Origin: Podospora pseudoanserina
Taxonomy: Eukaryota; Ascomycota; Sordariomycetes; Sordariales; Podosporaceae
NCBI RefSeq assembly: GCF_035222485.1
Contig: NC_085923.1
Coordinates: 806,001-870,000 of the forward strand
DNA length: 64,000 bases
Reading direction: 5' to 3'
The position numbers and the translations under genes are program-made. The notes under the pieces are model-generated. The model saw only the letters and a program-made list of their open reading frames with translations. It searched no databases and had not been told where the DNA came from. This document shows, piece by piece, positions 1-11,356 of this stretch; position 1 is the first letter of the stretch; each line of letters opens with the position of its first letter.

Positions 1-128
1 GTGGGTTTGTGAATAAGGATAAGGAGATGACGCCGTATGTGAGGTTGAGTGTGAGGGTGAATATGGAGAGGTTGGTGCAGGGTGTGGGGATGGGGGATTT
101 AATTGATCAGTGGGAGGATGCGGAATGA
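1..128 (+). CDS. 3' end of an unidentified protein-coding gene (partial)
   Basis: The frame starting at base 3 is open from the window edge to a TGA at 126-128 and encodes about 41 residues, ending in QWEDAE. The codons are strongly G-ending (gtg, agg, ttg), like the 3' halves of the intact genes in this window, and the frame contains no intron signal. I do not recognise the protein. Only the C-terminus is visible, so no domain can be named. It converges on the minus-strand gene that ends at 386, with about 260 bp between them. Confidence 0.45.
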   Translation, partial: GFVNKDKEMTPYVRLSVRVNMERLVQGVGMGDLIDQWEDAE

Positions 129-385
129 GATGGATATCTGATCAAGAATGGTTCAAGATGGGTGCGAGCACTTGGGCTTTGACGTAATATTACCATGTTA
201 TTGGTCTTGAGTCGAGATGGCAGAAAAATGAAATCTTGCTAGGCCAGCTACCAGATACCCGTATGTACCTCATGGCCGCATTGTGGGTAACATATTCAGA
301 TAGATATTTTCACCGCCCACTTCCAACGGTTTAAGCAGTGAGAGCTCTGGAGCGACATCGAGCCATGGAATCCATGGAGAGGTGT

Positions 386-1716
386 TCAGTCTGTATCCAC
401 CCCCCTCCACTTCCAAGCAAACATGATGGTTCCACCGCTACACATTGGTCAGTATCATGGGTGGTCCTTGCGATGTCGTGTTGATGCACTTACCAAGGAT
501 ACCCGCCCTTCAGAAACAACGGACCCTCTTTCTCATCCACAACGCCACCAAACACCCTCAGCGCATCATCTCTTGTACGGCGGGAGTGAAACTCGACTCT
601 GACGTAAGTCTCGTCCGGATTCTTGTGAATGAGAGTGGTAGAGAAGACTCCCATGGCCTTGCCCATTATATAGCCGCGGCCGTGGTCACCTTTCCACTCC
701 TCAAAGGTAGGCTCGCTGAGAGGGCCGAGGAGGAGGACGTCTGGCTGCTCGGCATCACCATCAAACGGGTAGGGTGGGATGGTACGGGTGCTGTAGAAGT
801 TGGGTGCCACAGGCTGGGTATTGAACAGTGAGGGTATGCCGAACCATTCGTAGAGGGCGTCGATTGGGGCGGTCGTAGCATTGAGAGAGTTAGACTGCTC
901 CATGGTGACGGGCACTTGCTCATCACTGAGACTGTCGGTAGTCTCAGCCATACCCAGACCCCCTTCAACATTGTTACTGCCCATCTCCTCAAAATCAAGT
1001 AAATCACCCTCTTCTGTCCCCTCTTCATCATCAGTGTCCTTGTTGCTGGTATCGGGCGTCCAAATCACCATCTCCATCCCGCTTGATCTTTCCGTCTCAA
1101 CCCCCCCCTTATCACCTTCTTCCTCAACAACAGGAGCACTATCCACCACCACCCCAAAGAAAAGTTGCATCCCTGTCAAGACCGCTGCCTTGTTCTTGGC
1201 GGCTTTCAACGCTCCTTCCTGCAGCCCGTACTCGCGGCCTTTGTTCCAGGATTCTTTGAGCTGCTTGTCGATTTGAGTGTTGTCGGAGGAAGGAGCGTTG
1301 GTGAGGGCAGTGGTGTCGTGTTGGGTGTTGAGGAAATTAAAGGGTGTGAGATCGGGAGTCGAAGAGAGGGTTGGAAGGACGGTGGGAGGGGGTTTGATGA
1401 GTTGGGCTATGTCACCCCATACTGGGTCGATGGGGGGGTAGAGGGAGAGGATGGGGTGGTTGTGGAGAGTGGTCATTTTGGGGTTGCTGATGTAGATTGG
1501 TGGTGGAAGAAAGGATGGTGGTTGAAAAAAGGATGGTGGTTGAAAAAAGGATGGTGGTTGAAAAAAGGATGGTGGTTGAAAAAAGGATGGTGGTTGAAGA
1601 GACGATGATGGGCAGTGGTGTGAGTATCGAGGGCCGGGGGGCATTGGGTTGAACTGACGGGGTGGAAGAAATAATAGCTGAGGGATTATACGGTGGAAGG
1701 ATGGGAAAATAAGCAT
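386..1716 (-). CDS. Hypothetical proline-rich protein, two exons
   Basis: A long minus-strand frame (494-1716) runs into a stop only after a GTAAGT donor. Splicing 438-493 (donor GTAAGT, branch ATACTGACC, acceptor TGTAG) replaces the final Trp by Cys and adds a short exon (386-437) ending in FAWKWRGVDTD, giving about 425 residues. The N-terminus carries five QPPSFF-type repeats. A second possible start is the MTTLHNHP methionine after the repeats, and an upstream frame (to 1868) could be a further 5' exon. The middle is acidic (EEGTEEGDLLDFEE), preceded by a basic, possibly helical stretch (KGREYGLQEGALKAAKNKAA). The last 100 residues are compact and could be a small folded domain, but I do not recognise the family. 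The splice correction is well supported; the start is not settled. Confidence 0.6.
1510..1599. repeat. Five tandem copies of an 18-bp coding repeat
   Basis: The unit aaaggatggtggttgaaa repeats five times with almost no divergence. Because it is 18 bp it keeps frame and encodes QPPSFF-like hexapeptides in the minus-strand gene. Near-perfect identity suggests recent expansion by replication slippage. Confidence 0.9.
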
Positions 1717-1996
1717 AGAGAAGCTAGGGAAGGTGGAGACGGGGCCTGCTTCGTTTGAGGATCGCCCATTTTTGACTGCTTTTCCTGGAGCTGTATCATG
1801 TGTTGGGACTCAGATGAGGGACTTTTTTGCTTCTCAGGGACGATGAGAGCAGAGAGACATTTTGCCATCTGGTTCTTGCCAAATATTCTGGGAAAAATGG
1901 CAAGATGCGATGCTGGGCAGAGAAGGCTGTTGCAGCACTTCCAAGGTTAGCTGTCCACCAAGAGATTTCGTTTCATGTCTAGGGAGATGATGAGTT

Positions 1997-2311
1997 TCAG
2001 TCGTTTCCACTTGTTGGTCGTTGAGGGAGATAGGCTCTCAGCTTCTCCATTTGGTCACGTATGTACCCAACTCTCAAGTGCATTGAACTCATGGGATATG
2101 CCTTCCATTTCGAGTAGCAAGGCTGGGCCTGACATCCAAGATTGAAAATACTGATATGGTCAATCTTGAGTACGGGACTCATGGACATAACATTTTCTAG
2201 GCTTGTAAGCTTTGGACGATCCCTGCCTAGGTCGTAAGTCTCCAAAGATAAGGTACGTACGTAGTTTACCTTACATTGATAGGCGTCACGAAAGTTCTCA
2301 AAGGTTACCAA
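1997..2311 (-). pseudogene. Possible relic of an F-box/leucine-rich type protein
   Basis: A 104-residue minus-strand frame contains NYVRTLSLETYDLG followed by LTSLENVMSMSPVLKIDHI. This resembles the strand-turn-helix repeats C-terminal to fungal F-boxes. No F-box, no start context and no splice sites complete it. It lies back to back with the F-box relic at 2482-3086. The assignment rests on general character only and the frame could be fortuitous. Confidence 0.22.
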
Positions 2312-2481
2312 CAGGCTCGTTAAGGTTTGGGTACAGATGACAAACTCAAGTCAGTACCTATAAATGCAGCCTTTTGCCCGTTGCAATTTTTCTTTTGACC
2401 AACAGCCTTTCTCACCTACCTACCCACCCACCGACAAAATACTTCTCAATCGACTGCAAACACCCAACTTGGGGAGCAGCC

Positions 2482-3086
2482 ATGACCGACGACGACGCCG
2501 ACTCAGATCATGAGCCTTTTCCCGAATCGCGCCGCAGCAAACCATATCCCATGGACGACTTGGACAAGAGTGCCATTCTCCGTGTTGTTTCTTGGCATAA
2601 CCCGGAGCTTGATGAGCAGGGGCATGAAGCGAACAACATCACATCCACATCCATTCGCACCTCCCGAAAGCAGCGACACGTTTCCTGTCAACCCCCCGAA
2701 TGCCAACCTCGGAGCCTTGGAGAAATTTCCACTTGAGCTGACCTATGAGGCTATACACTATCTCGATATCGCATCTCTCTTGCAGTTTATGCGTACCAAC
2801 CGTCGCGCCTGGAGTCTGGTCACCAACCTGAGTCCCGCTTTACAGTAACCTACGGGGACGAGCTGCTCGTCATCATCATTTTAACCCAGCTGGCGCCACA
2901 CTTAAATGGTGCCATGGAGGGTAGAAGTTGTGGAAGGCCAGTGACGAGGGTAGACGGGTTGTGAAGATATTTTATCCTTCCCTTAGCTGATGTCCTGGAA
3001 TTGAGGAAAACCGCTGTATTTCATGGATGGATTCCGCGGAGGACGAGACCCCGGAGTGGACAGATCTCAGCCAAGAAGACACTTAG
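2482..3086 (+). pseudogene. F-box protein gene, frameshifted
   Basis: Translation begins plausibly at ATG 2482 (MTDDDADSDHEPFPESRR). The recognisable F-box lies in another frame at about 2714-2848: LEKFPLELTYEAIHYLDIAS followed by LLQFMRTNRRAWSLV. After a stop at 2846-2848 coding sense resumes in a third frame (VTYGDELLVIIILTQLAPHL), and then again near the end (SWMDSAEDETPEWTDLSQED, stop 3084-3086). Fungal F-box proteins of this type pair with Skp1 in SCF ubiquitin ligases. Here at least two or three frame changes without credible introns make it a broken copy. The first frame change lies near 2640. Confidence 0.5.
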
Positions 3087-4880
3087 CCAGGGACCTTATT
3101 TGATATACCTAAGGCAGGTAGGCAGGTAGTTGAAGGCTAGATGATGTAATAGGCGTCCAACCAAGCATAGCAGATCCCTTCATGAGTTCAAGAACCATGT
3201 ATGCTTGCATGGCTACCTAGTCAGAATGCGTATCTAAAAGTGTGGCCTGTGTCATTTTGTCACCCGTCACGTCGTCTTACCATTAGCTTTATTGTTGCTT
3301 GGCTAATACCACTACGTAGGGTCTTGGAGGACTCGAAATAATCACTCTACTTTTCTTCAAAGCAGGGCAATGCCAGATGATCAGCGCACGAAAGGATGTC
3401 AAGAGATACAAACACACACCTACCTGATCACAGATCTACCCGACTGTCAATTCGCTACCAAGTTTGGAAACCAAGTCATCGTCACGCTAATCACCACCAA
3501 ACTGGCCTCATACTTTATTCCGGAGATCAACGCTGCGCTGCGCACCGAGCGGTGGTAGTGTGGAAAGGTTGCTGGTTCGTCATTGTCTTCCCGCTACAAA
3601 AGTGCTGTTTTGATTGTGGGATCTGGGGGAAGGGAAGGCTCGGCACGTATCGTTTCAGGGAGACCGAAGACGAGGATGAATGGCTTGAACACAACCAGCC
3701 AAAGATTCAGACGGTCAGTTACCCAAGTCAAGGACAACAGAGAACCGGGTTTATTTCACCGGTGGAATTGAAGGGTACAGCGGCTTCGATTACTATGCAG
3801 TTACTGCGATGTCCTACATCAGCGACCAGGACATGCCGAGCCATGGGTCAGTTATGGTGTCTCGTACTGGATGCTTTCTGGAGTTAAGAATGGGGGATGA
3901 GAGTGGGTTCGCTGAAGATCCTATATACAAGAAGTCCATAGATCTCCTGCCCTTTCTGTACATCATACATTCATTTCCACGGTTTTATTGAGCACTTCAA
4001 TGGTGTCCCGGGGTCCAGAACCTTTGGAAGGTGAGTAGAGGGGGTACGCAGGTGGTAAATGTATTTTCTGGTTTTGGTAGCCTGTGGCAGTACCGAGGCA
4101 AGTTGCAGGGTAGTTGCTTCGCTATCGTTGAACGAGAGGAAAATATAACCCCCGAGTGGCTCATGCTAAACAAAGAGACACCCAGGCGCCTCCTTAGCTG
4201 CCCTGTGTAAGGTGGTTGAGACTGGAAGGCATGTCTCCCGAGATTGCTCTAGATAGGTATTGTTTCAACTCCTTAGAGAGACCTTTTAGATACGAGACAA
4301 CTCTATTACCTGACCTTCAACGCCTGGTGGCTATCTGCAAACGCCTATTAACCATCTTCAAAGCCCTTTTAACTCGGATTTGTGAAGGCCTACTCGGTTT
4401 CTGTAAAAGGGCCTACTCCCGGCAGGTGTCTCTAGGTGCATCTCGATTCATGACATGTCCAGCTGAAAAGACACATGTCGTAAGTAGACGGAAAAGACAA
4501 GCGTTGGCATAACGTGATCATCGACTCGGCACATTCGGAACCCTGCTCCCCAGAGCCAACCACTGAAGAGCCTGCCCATCAGCTTGGTTCAGAGCTGCAT
4601 GGCGTAAGCTAGCGTTGCATTGCAGCAAAACTACCACGAGGCGCAGAATATTGTCCACCACAATCACGCAGTTCCTGACTGTTCAGGTAAGGCTCTCCCC
4701 GACTAATGCTGGTACACCCCTGGCATGCCACGTAAAGGTGTGATGACTGATGACGGTTCCAGACTTGCTGTTGCGCTGGTTCGGATTCCCAAATCAGCAC
4801 TATTGCACCATGGCTTGGAGAGCAGAATATCAACCTAAGTATGGCTTAGTTCCTTGGTAAGGTGAAGATGACTGCAGTGG
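3087..4880. other. Stretch without an assignable gene; weak coding-like trace near 3740-3990
   Basis: Overlapping short plus-strand frames at 3370-3990 switch frame and share no start or splice signals. The most protein-like piece (3760-3990) reads GGIEGYSGFDYYAVTAMSYI and continues to a stop at 3991. I do not recognise it, and it may be another degraded gene. The interval from 4000 to 4880 holds no convincing frame, RNA gene or repeat. Confidence 0.3.
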
Positions 4881-4888
4881 TATAAGAG
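4881..4888 (+). promoter_or_regulatory. TATA-like element of the GMC oxidoreductase gene
   Basis: TATAAGAG lies 66 bp before the ATG at 4947. The start has the good context CAACAATGG. Confidence 0.4.
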
Positions 4889-4946
4889 GAGGTAGAGCTT
4901 TGCCAGACATTTACAATCGGTTTCTTTCTTCTCTTCAGTCGCAACA

Positions 4947-6999
4947 ATGGCAGCCAAATTTACGCATTGCTTGACGGCCATTCTGGCCCTGTGCGCCACC
5001 CCCGCACTTGCTATTCCAGGTGGCGGCAACAACAACAATCAAGATGTCTACGACTATGTGATTGTAGGCAGTGGACCCGGCGGATCTCCACTTGCTTCCA
5101 ACCTCGCCAAAGACGGATACTCTGTCTTGCTCCTGGAGGCAGGCGATGACCAGAGCGCCGATATTGGAACACAGCTCATCAATGTCGGCAGTACGTCCAA
5201 TGCCAATCGCTGGGGATTTTACGTGAGGCAGTATGGCGACGACACGCAGCAGCTAAAGAACAACCACCTGACATGGAGACGTGCTGATGGGACCTTGTTC
5301 GTTGGCAATGGAAGCTCTGCTCCAGCTGATGCCACGCCTTTGGGTGTTTTCTACCCCCGCGGCGCGACTCTCGGTGGGTCGTCGGTCATCAACGCCGGCG
5401 TTACAGTGTTGCCCAGCAAGAGCACCTGGGATGAAATTTGGAGGAAAACGGGTGACCGCAGCTGGAGGTTGGTGATCCCCTCACAAGATATGCGGCTTTG
5501 TCGAGAACTGACAATTCCACAGCGGTGACAACATTCGCAAGATCTTCACGCGTGTTGAGAGGAACCATTATCTCCCACCCGGAACCCTGGGCCATGGATT
5601 CAATGGCTATCTCGACATCAACGGAAATGATGGCGAGGTCTACTCTCGCAGTCCCGGCATTCTCTCCGTCTTCAGGTCTATGATTGCATCCATCGGCGGC
5701 AACCCCAACAACGCGCTCACCGATGTGACTCGCGATCTCAACAACCCCTCTCCATCTCGAGACACAACCCAAGGTCTTTTCGGCCTTCCTTTCCACGCCA
5801 ACCAAACCTGGGGTCGTTTCAGTGCCCGCACCATCGTCCTTGACACTCTGGCTGCCAAAAAACCCAGTGGATCTCCTCGCTACCCCCTGACCCTCAAAAC
5901 AAACAGCCTCGTAACCAAAGTCCTCTTCGACAGACCCCGAAACAAGAAGCCCCGTGCCATCGGAGTCGAGTACCTCGAAGGACAATCCCTCTACTCGGCC
6001 GACGCCCGCCACAACCCTTCCAACACAGGCACCAAACGCACCGTCAGAGCCCGCAAAGAAGTCATTCTCTCCGGCGGCGTCTTCAACACCCCGCAACTCC
6101 TCCAACTCTCAGGAATCGGCCCAAAAGAACACCTCCGCTCGCTCAATATCTCCGTCCTAGTCGACCTCCCCGGCGTTGGCTCCCGCCTCCAAGACAACCC
6201 GGAATACCCCGTCGTCGGCATCGCAAAAGACAACCAACCTTTCTTCACGATCCCCATCCCAGGCGAGCCAGACTGCTTCTTCGGCTTCGGCCCCCCTGGC
6301 GTCCCAGATCCATGCATTGACCTCTGGTATCAGGGTCTTGGCCCCTATGCCCGCCCGGCGGCTAACACAAACGCTTTTATGCTCAAGACGAACTACTCCG
6401 GTGATGGGGAGCTTGACATTCTCGTGTTTAGTCTGGCTAATTTTGCGTTCAGGGGGTATTGGCCCAATGATGCGGTTGTGGCTATCCCTCCTGATCCGTT
6501 GGGGGTGTTTGGCTTTTCGGTTGTAAAGATCAATCCTATTTCCCAGGCGGGGACTGTTAGGTTGAGGAGTGCGAATCCGCAGGATACTCCCTTGATTAAC
6601 TTTGAGATGTTCCAGACGGGGGCTGATCAAGATTTGGGAGCGTTGGCTGAGGCGGCTGCTTGGGGGAGGAGGGTTTATGGGAATGTGGAGGGGCCGACGG
6701 GGCCGATGACGACTACTGAGCCGCCTTGTGACGGGGGGACGGGTTGTTTTGCTGGGGATAAGGAGTGGGCGAGGGATCAGAGTTTTGGGCATCATGCTAC
6801 TAGTACCTGTGCTATTGGTGGGGATAGGGATCGGTTGGCGGTGTTGGATAGCAAGTTTAGGGTTAGGGGCGTGGATGGGTTGAGGGTGGTTGATGGGAGT
6901 GCGTTTCCCAAGACGCCAGGGGCGTTCCCGGTGCTGAGCACGTTTTTGTTGAGTGAGAAGGCAAGTGTGGATGTTTTGGCGGATGCTAGGCGGTGGTGA
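4947..6999 (+). CDS. Secreted GMC-family FAD oxidoreductase (AA3-like), 665 aa, one intron
   Basis: Exons 4947-5467 and 5523-6999. The intron (donor GTTGGT, branch AACTGACA, acceptor CACAG) restores one frame of 665 residues, typical GMC length. A signal peptide (cleavage near ATPALA-IP, residue 22) precedes the FAD-binding Rossmann motif YDYVIVGSGPGG (Gly41, Gly43, Gly46) and LLLEAG. The first GMC signature region is around PRGATLGGSSVINAG, and the second is GGVFNTPQLLQLSGIG. The C-terminal active-site loop has HHATSTC (His597/598) followed by VVDGSAFPKTPGAFPVLSTF. GMC enzymes oxidise alcohols, sugars or aryl alcohols at the flavin and pass electrons to O2 or quinones, so an extracellular role in plant-biomass oxidation is likely. 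The substrate cannot be read. The position usually holding the second catalytic His/Asn shows Pro/Phe, as in some uncharacterised ascomycete subfamilies. No disabling mutation is seen. Confidence 0.92.
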
Positions 7000-7791
7000 G
7001 ATTTGGGCGATGTGGCGCTGTTGGTGCCTACCCTAGGTATCTGATGTAACCAATATCAGAATAGTTACCTTGCTTTCGTGATCCAAATGGTTTTACTGCG
7101 GGCATCAGGTTTCGTCAAGGTATCCCAATATGTTTTCCTGAGAAGTCTCCTTTGCAAATCGGCATTGGCACATTGTTTTGGCCATGACTACAAGGAAGCG
7201 TTTGATGACAGTCAGACCAATGTTCATTCTGGTATAAAGGGGTCACCTCCCTGAACCATCTCAGAGCCCGAAGAAGTCTTGTTGAGGACTTGGCTGCAGC
7301 AGAGGCTGGTCCAGCCCTAGAAGCAATTCACGGCACACTCATTACACCCATACCAAGTCCATCTTAAATGACATATGGTAATAAATTTGGGATGATCTCT
7401 TGCTACTCTTTGCAATATCCTCGCCAATTAACTCAGCATGTGGGTCATTTCAGGAGCCTCACAGCCTGGCTGTTATCATCGAATCTTCCCACATCTTGAA
7501 GTCAATGGGTCGACTTGTCAACCCATAGATTCTCTTTCCTTTCCAACGATGGATTTGTTCCCCTTTGTCCCTATACCAGACCTCACAAGAGCTTGTGATT
7601 TTGTGAACCTCCAGCCAACTACACATCCGCGCTCTCCTTCTCGTTTTTAGACATCTTATGAGAGCTATCACATCTTTCATTTCAATATCTTGGCAAGAGT
7701 AGGTTCTTATAAACGCAGAACAACGAAAAGCATTCCTAACATAACTTCTTTGGTAATCCTGAGTTTCTCTCTACCATAGTCTATTCCCAAA
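7000..7791. other. Intergenic, nothing assignable
   Basis: A 70-codon frame at 7438-7650 has no family resemblance and a shadow frame opposite it. I see no RNA gene or repeat. Confidence 0.4.
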
Positions 7792-8968
7792 ATGCAACGC
7801 TTTGACCACTTCCCGTATCTCCCTCAGGAACTCAGGAATCAGATCTGGGGCTATGCTTTGAGGAAGCCAGAGCCGGGCGCGCATATTTTCGCCCTACTGA
7901 ACCACCACCTCTATCATTTATACAGAGCTGAGCTACATCCATCTTGTCGACAAGATACAGGTTCTGAAGCCAAATGCCACACCAGCCGCCGCCAACGAGA
8001 CAGTCACTCCCCAAGAAACAGCAACCTATTTTGCCTATGCCTTGTCGACCACAGCAACCAGGAACTTCTCTGCCTACATCTTTGAGAACACAGTCGAGGA
8101 AAGCTGCGCCGATGCTTGCCGTGAGATAGCACGGCTCGGCCGCCTAGGGAGGTTGCCAATAGGCAGAGTTGCGGGCGAAACACGGGAGATCGAGATTCCT
8201 CTTGACCCCTTGGGCAGCCCGAGCACCCGCCGGGTCTCGATTGATAGGTTCAAAGACTTGATTGTCGTCATTGGCGATGTATTGCTCAAAGCGATACCGA
8301 TGCCGAGAAGTTTCTTGGTGCCGGAACCGAAGTGGGCACATGCCGTGCCATTCTCTGCCACGCACATCGCCATCGAGTTCAATCCCCAATGGGTTCAACC
8401 CAACGAGGACTTCGACTGGGGTCCCAAGGAGTACCACGGCTTCTACGATTTCGACGTCATGTACAGCCTAACAGTGGCCAAGCAGCACTTTCCTAACTTT
8501 TGGATGATCGACCGGCATATCAGCAGACCCAGTCACGGCATCCCAGTCCCTCCCAACCGTCGGAACTGTAACGCCAAGTGAGGTGGTTTTGTTGAAGTTC
8601 GCCGCCGGGCTGACGGTCCGAAGTATGAGTGGTGGTTTCAAAAAACAACATGTAGGGGATGGCGGCAGGTGGAGAACGTCAAGGTTGCTGTCCGCCCTGG
8701 CATCTAGGAGTACCACGACGGTAGGCCACTCGATGATTCCCGCCATGCAAATGCTTTCGATTTCAAGGACGAGTTGAAACGAATGGAGACATCGCGGTAT
8801 GTCTGTCATGGCGATGAGGATGACTTGATTGTCATGCCCAATATGATCGACCAGGATGACCCTGATTATCGTGACGACTTGGAAAAGATACCTGCCCAAG
8901 ATCTGGCTGAGATCACGGAAGGCTACCCCCATTTGGGAGTTCTTGCTTGGGAAGAGGGTTGTTTTTAG
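7792..8968 (+). pseudogene. 2EXR-domain protein gene with frameshift and two in-frame stops
   Basis: The N-terminus MQRFDHFPYLPQELRNQIWG is the start of a 2EXR domain, a widespread F-box-like fungal family of unknown function. After about 7900 the coding sense moves to another frame (SYIHLVDKIQVLKP, then NFSAYIFENTVEESCADACR). It continues in that frame to 8968 through a TGA at 8579-8581 and a TAG at 8705-8707. Sequence on both sides of each stop is clearly coding (MIDRHISRPSHGIPVPPNRR before; YEWWFQKT and DFKDELKRMETSRYVCHGDE after). No GT-AG intron removes the frameshift or the stops. The TAG could derive from CAG by C-to-T change, the usual RIP product. The ATG context and full length suggest recent inactivation. 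Confidence 0.68.
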
Positions 8969-9779
8969 GGTTTAGGGATAGTGGGGAGTATGAAGGATTT
9001 TGTTTATTCTGTCTGTAGTCTGGGGTATAACTCGCTAGGAAGTTGGCCATAGACATATTAAACTAAGAATGGGTTATTCCTACTTCAAACATTCACAACA
9101 TCTCTTCAACATGTATGTTTTCTTCGTGCAAATATATGCCCGACTCATTCGCTTAGAAACACTGCAGACATGCAGTTCCGACTTTGTTTCGGTTCATAAA
9201 ATAGTCGCTATTAGCAACTGCGGTACTCTGAGTCATGACCGTAGAGTAAGTGTGTGCTCTTTGAAATTACCCCCAGTCTTTTTGGGTAGGAAGGTATAAG
9301 ACGTTATCAGCTCGTTCTTGTGGCTCTGCCATCAGCCCATCCCACAAGCGCAAGAGGTCTTGGCATAGCCTTTACACATACTGCTAAAAGATTTCAAGTT
9401 CACTCACGGTGTGTGGGGCAAGCAATCGGTGATTCAAAAGAGGCAGATGAAACTTCCGATGCAAATAACGTACTTACTGTATAAAACCAAAGAAAGCCAA
9501 GGGGTGGCTATGGTAAAAGACGATAACCAACAAAACCCTTAGAGTAACTGGTGTGTGGCTTTTAATCAAGTGGGCCACGCCTTTCAACAAGATACCTTAT
9601 CAATATCAACACTCTCAAGCGTTGCTCCTCGAAGATTTACTTTCCAGCGGGGCCATGAGCTGAATTGAGGGTGGGTCATGTCTTGAAGCTTGACCTGCTC
9701 CAAACTGTAAAGTGAATAGAGGATGCTATGGGTACATCATGTAGACTTTTCTTTTTCAGAATTTACTATCTAATACTTA
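8969..9779. other. Intergenic, nothing assignable
   Basis: Short frames (for example 9069-9299) are AT-rich and have no family features. No repeat or RNA was recognised. Confidence 0.4.
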
Positions 9780-9996
9780 TCTAATTTGTCCGTATATATA
9801 GACCTAGGGATCGTAGATTATTATCCTCCGGTAATAATCCGTACGCCGGATCATTGGATCATGGCCATACGCCAGTGATCCTCCTCAGGATCATTCTCCT
9901 CGTCCCGAGCGGGTCTATTCCTGTTACCTGATTGGTTATCTCTCTTTTCCTTGTGATTAGCCGGTATTGCCGGAGGCCGTGTTCAAGAACGTGACA
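9780..9996 (-). repeat. Fragment of an LTR related to the families in the central nest
   Basis: Read on the minus strand it begins TGTCACGTTCTTG at 9996 and reaches a TATA core ggtctatatatacgga near 9800. The LTRs of element A also begin TGTCACGGTTCTGG, and both A and B have ggtctatatatacggagga at the same place. The downstream R/U5 half is missing or diverged. No target duplication was identified. Confidence 0.42.
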
Positions 9997-10329
9997 CCCA
10001 ACTCTGCGGGGCGGAGCTGGAGCGGGCTGCCTCAACCAGTCAGCCTTGTGACCAGAGCTTCAAATTAAAATTTCAACGTCTGACACCATGTTGGCCCCAG
10101 AAACGCCATCATGGCAGTCGAATGTGATCTGTAGCCACCTGGTCACGTCTCACGAGGCTCCTGATATCAAGGTCAATATTACGTCCTTGCAGGCAAGAAG
10201 CATTCTATGCCGCCGCCACTTGATACTGAGCCTGCAGACTTCGTAGGGCTTGAAGCTAAAAAGGGCGATACACCAAATACATAGGCACCCCAAAACAATA
10301 GTAATGAAACACTGGCTATATTGCTCAGG

Positions 10330-11226
10330 TCGCACTCGACCGCAACTACCACTCGGCCGAATCCCGCGTCAAAGCTGAAGAGCTTAGGACCACGTCAGAT
10401 CTCGTAAGTGGCCGGACAATCGGCCGGATCAACTTGACACTTGGTCCAAAATACCAGGCTTCAGGTACCTACGCGCTCATTCCGCTAACAATGTTATCCA
10501 GTATCTAGCACAGCTGGCAAGGAGCGAAGCCCGAGAGGCAGCCTCGATCGCATTGACTGCCACCAACCAAGGGCAAATTGGCAAGTATATAGCCCTGGTC
10601 GCCATTTTTTATCTTCGAGTGACTGCTATTTCAGTAAGAAATCCCCTGCTGGACCTGGCAGAGTGTCTCGAGCCGGGAGACTACTACATCAACTGCTTCT
10701 TGGTCCCAACAACATGCTAACTGATACATCAGACAATATTTGCCACTCCCGTCTTCAAATTCGAAAACAAATGGGTAGACATGAAATGGAACAAGCAGGG
10801 TGGCGCAAATCCGAAGCTGACAAGTTAGATGTGCTTTCCGGGTACTTCACAATACATATAGTACTCGGAGTTCTCTTGACAACGGCAACGTACGGGAGCT
10901 ACTACTGGTACAAATCTCACGCTTCGGCCCACTCGGAGCGAGAAAGACTAGGCAAGGAGTCAGCTACAACAGACCCGGATGATAACTCAAACGGTACCCA
11001 TTCACGACCAAACTCACCAGCTGCCTCAACGGTTGGGGCAGTTGCGAATGGAAACAGGGGTATTTTGTCTCACATAACCTCGGGATGGTTGCGGATCAAA
11101 TCCCTTACCTCCATCAAAAAAGCAAGGGGCACCAATGATAGACATCAACTTGGGAATTTGCCGTCGGACTCCAGCGTCCTTTCTCCTAACCATCCAGGTA
11201 ATCCTCAGGCGGTTTCAATGGTTTAG
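10330..11226 (+). pseudogene. CorA-like transporter gene relic, copy 1 (C-terminal part)
   Basis: Visible pieces in order: VALDRNYHSAESRVKAEELR up to a GTAAGT donor near 10405; a helical exon from about 10501 (YLAQLARSEAREAAS); the first membrane segment YIALVAIFYLRVTAIS; an intron ending in ATCAG at 10732; TIFATPVFKFENKWVDMKWN; then, after a one-base frame change near 10825, the second membrane segment YFTIHIVLGVLLTTATYGSY and a polar tail to 11226. This is the order of CorA-like Mg2+ transporter proteins of ascomycetes (coiled coil, TM1, periplasmic loop, TM2). TM1 is followed by TIFATPVF where classical CorA has a GMN motif, so magnesium transport is not assured for the family. The N-terminal half is absent or unrecognisable. 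It is tandem with copy 2 (12248-14101). Confidence 0.55.
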
Positions 11227-11356
11227 ATCTCATTCTGTGTTCTTTAGCTATAGGGCAGGGGAAGAGGCAGGGAAACAGGACACCGATGCAACAAGATGAA
11301 TCTATAGAATTCTTGTCATGAACATCTTCTATTACTTCTCTGCCCTTATACTTCTC

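Noticed and set aside
5401-6795. Minus-strand frames opposite the GMC gene
   Set aside because: Shadows of a well-supported coding sequence, with no family features of their own.
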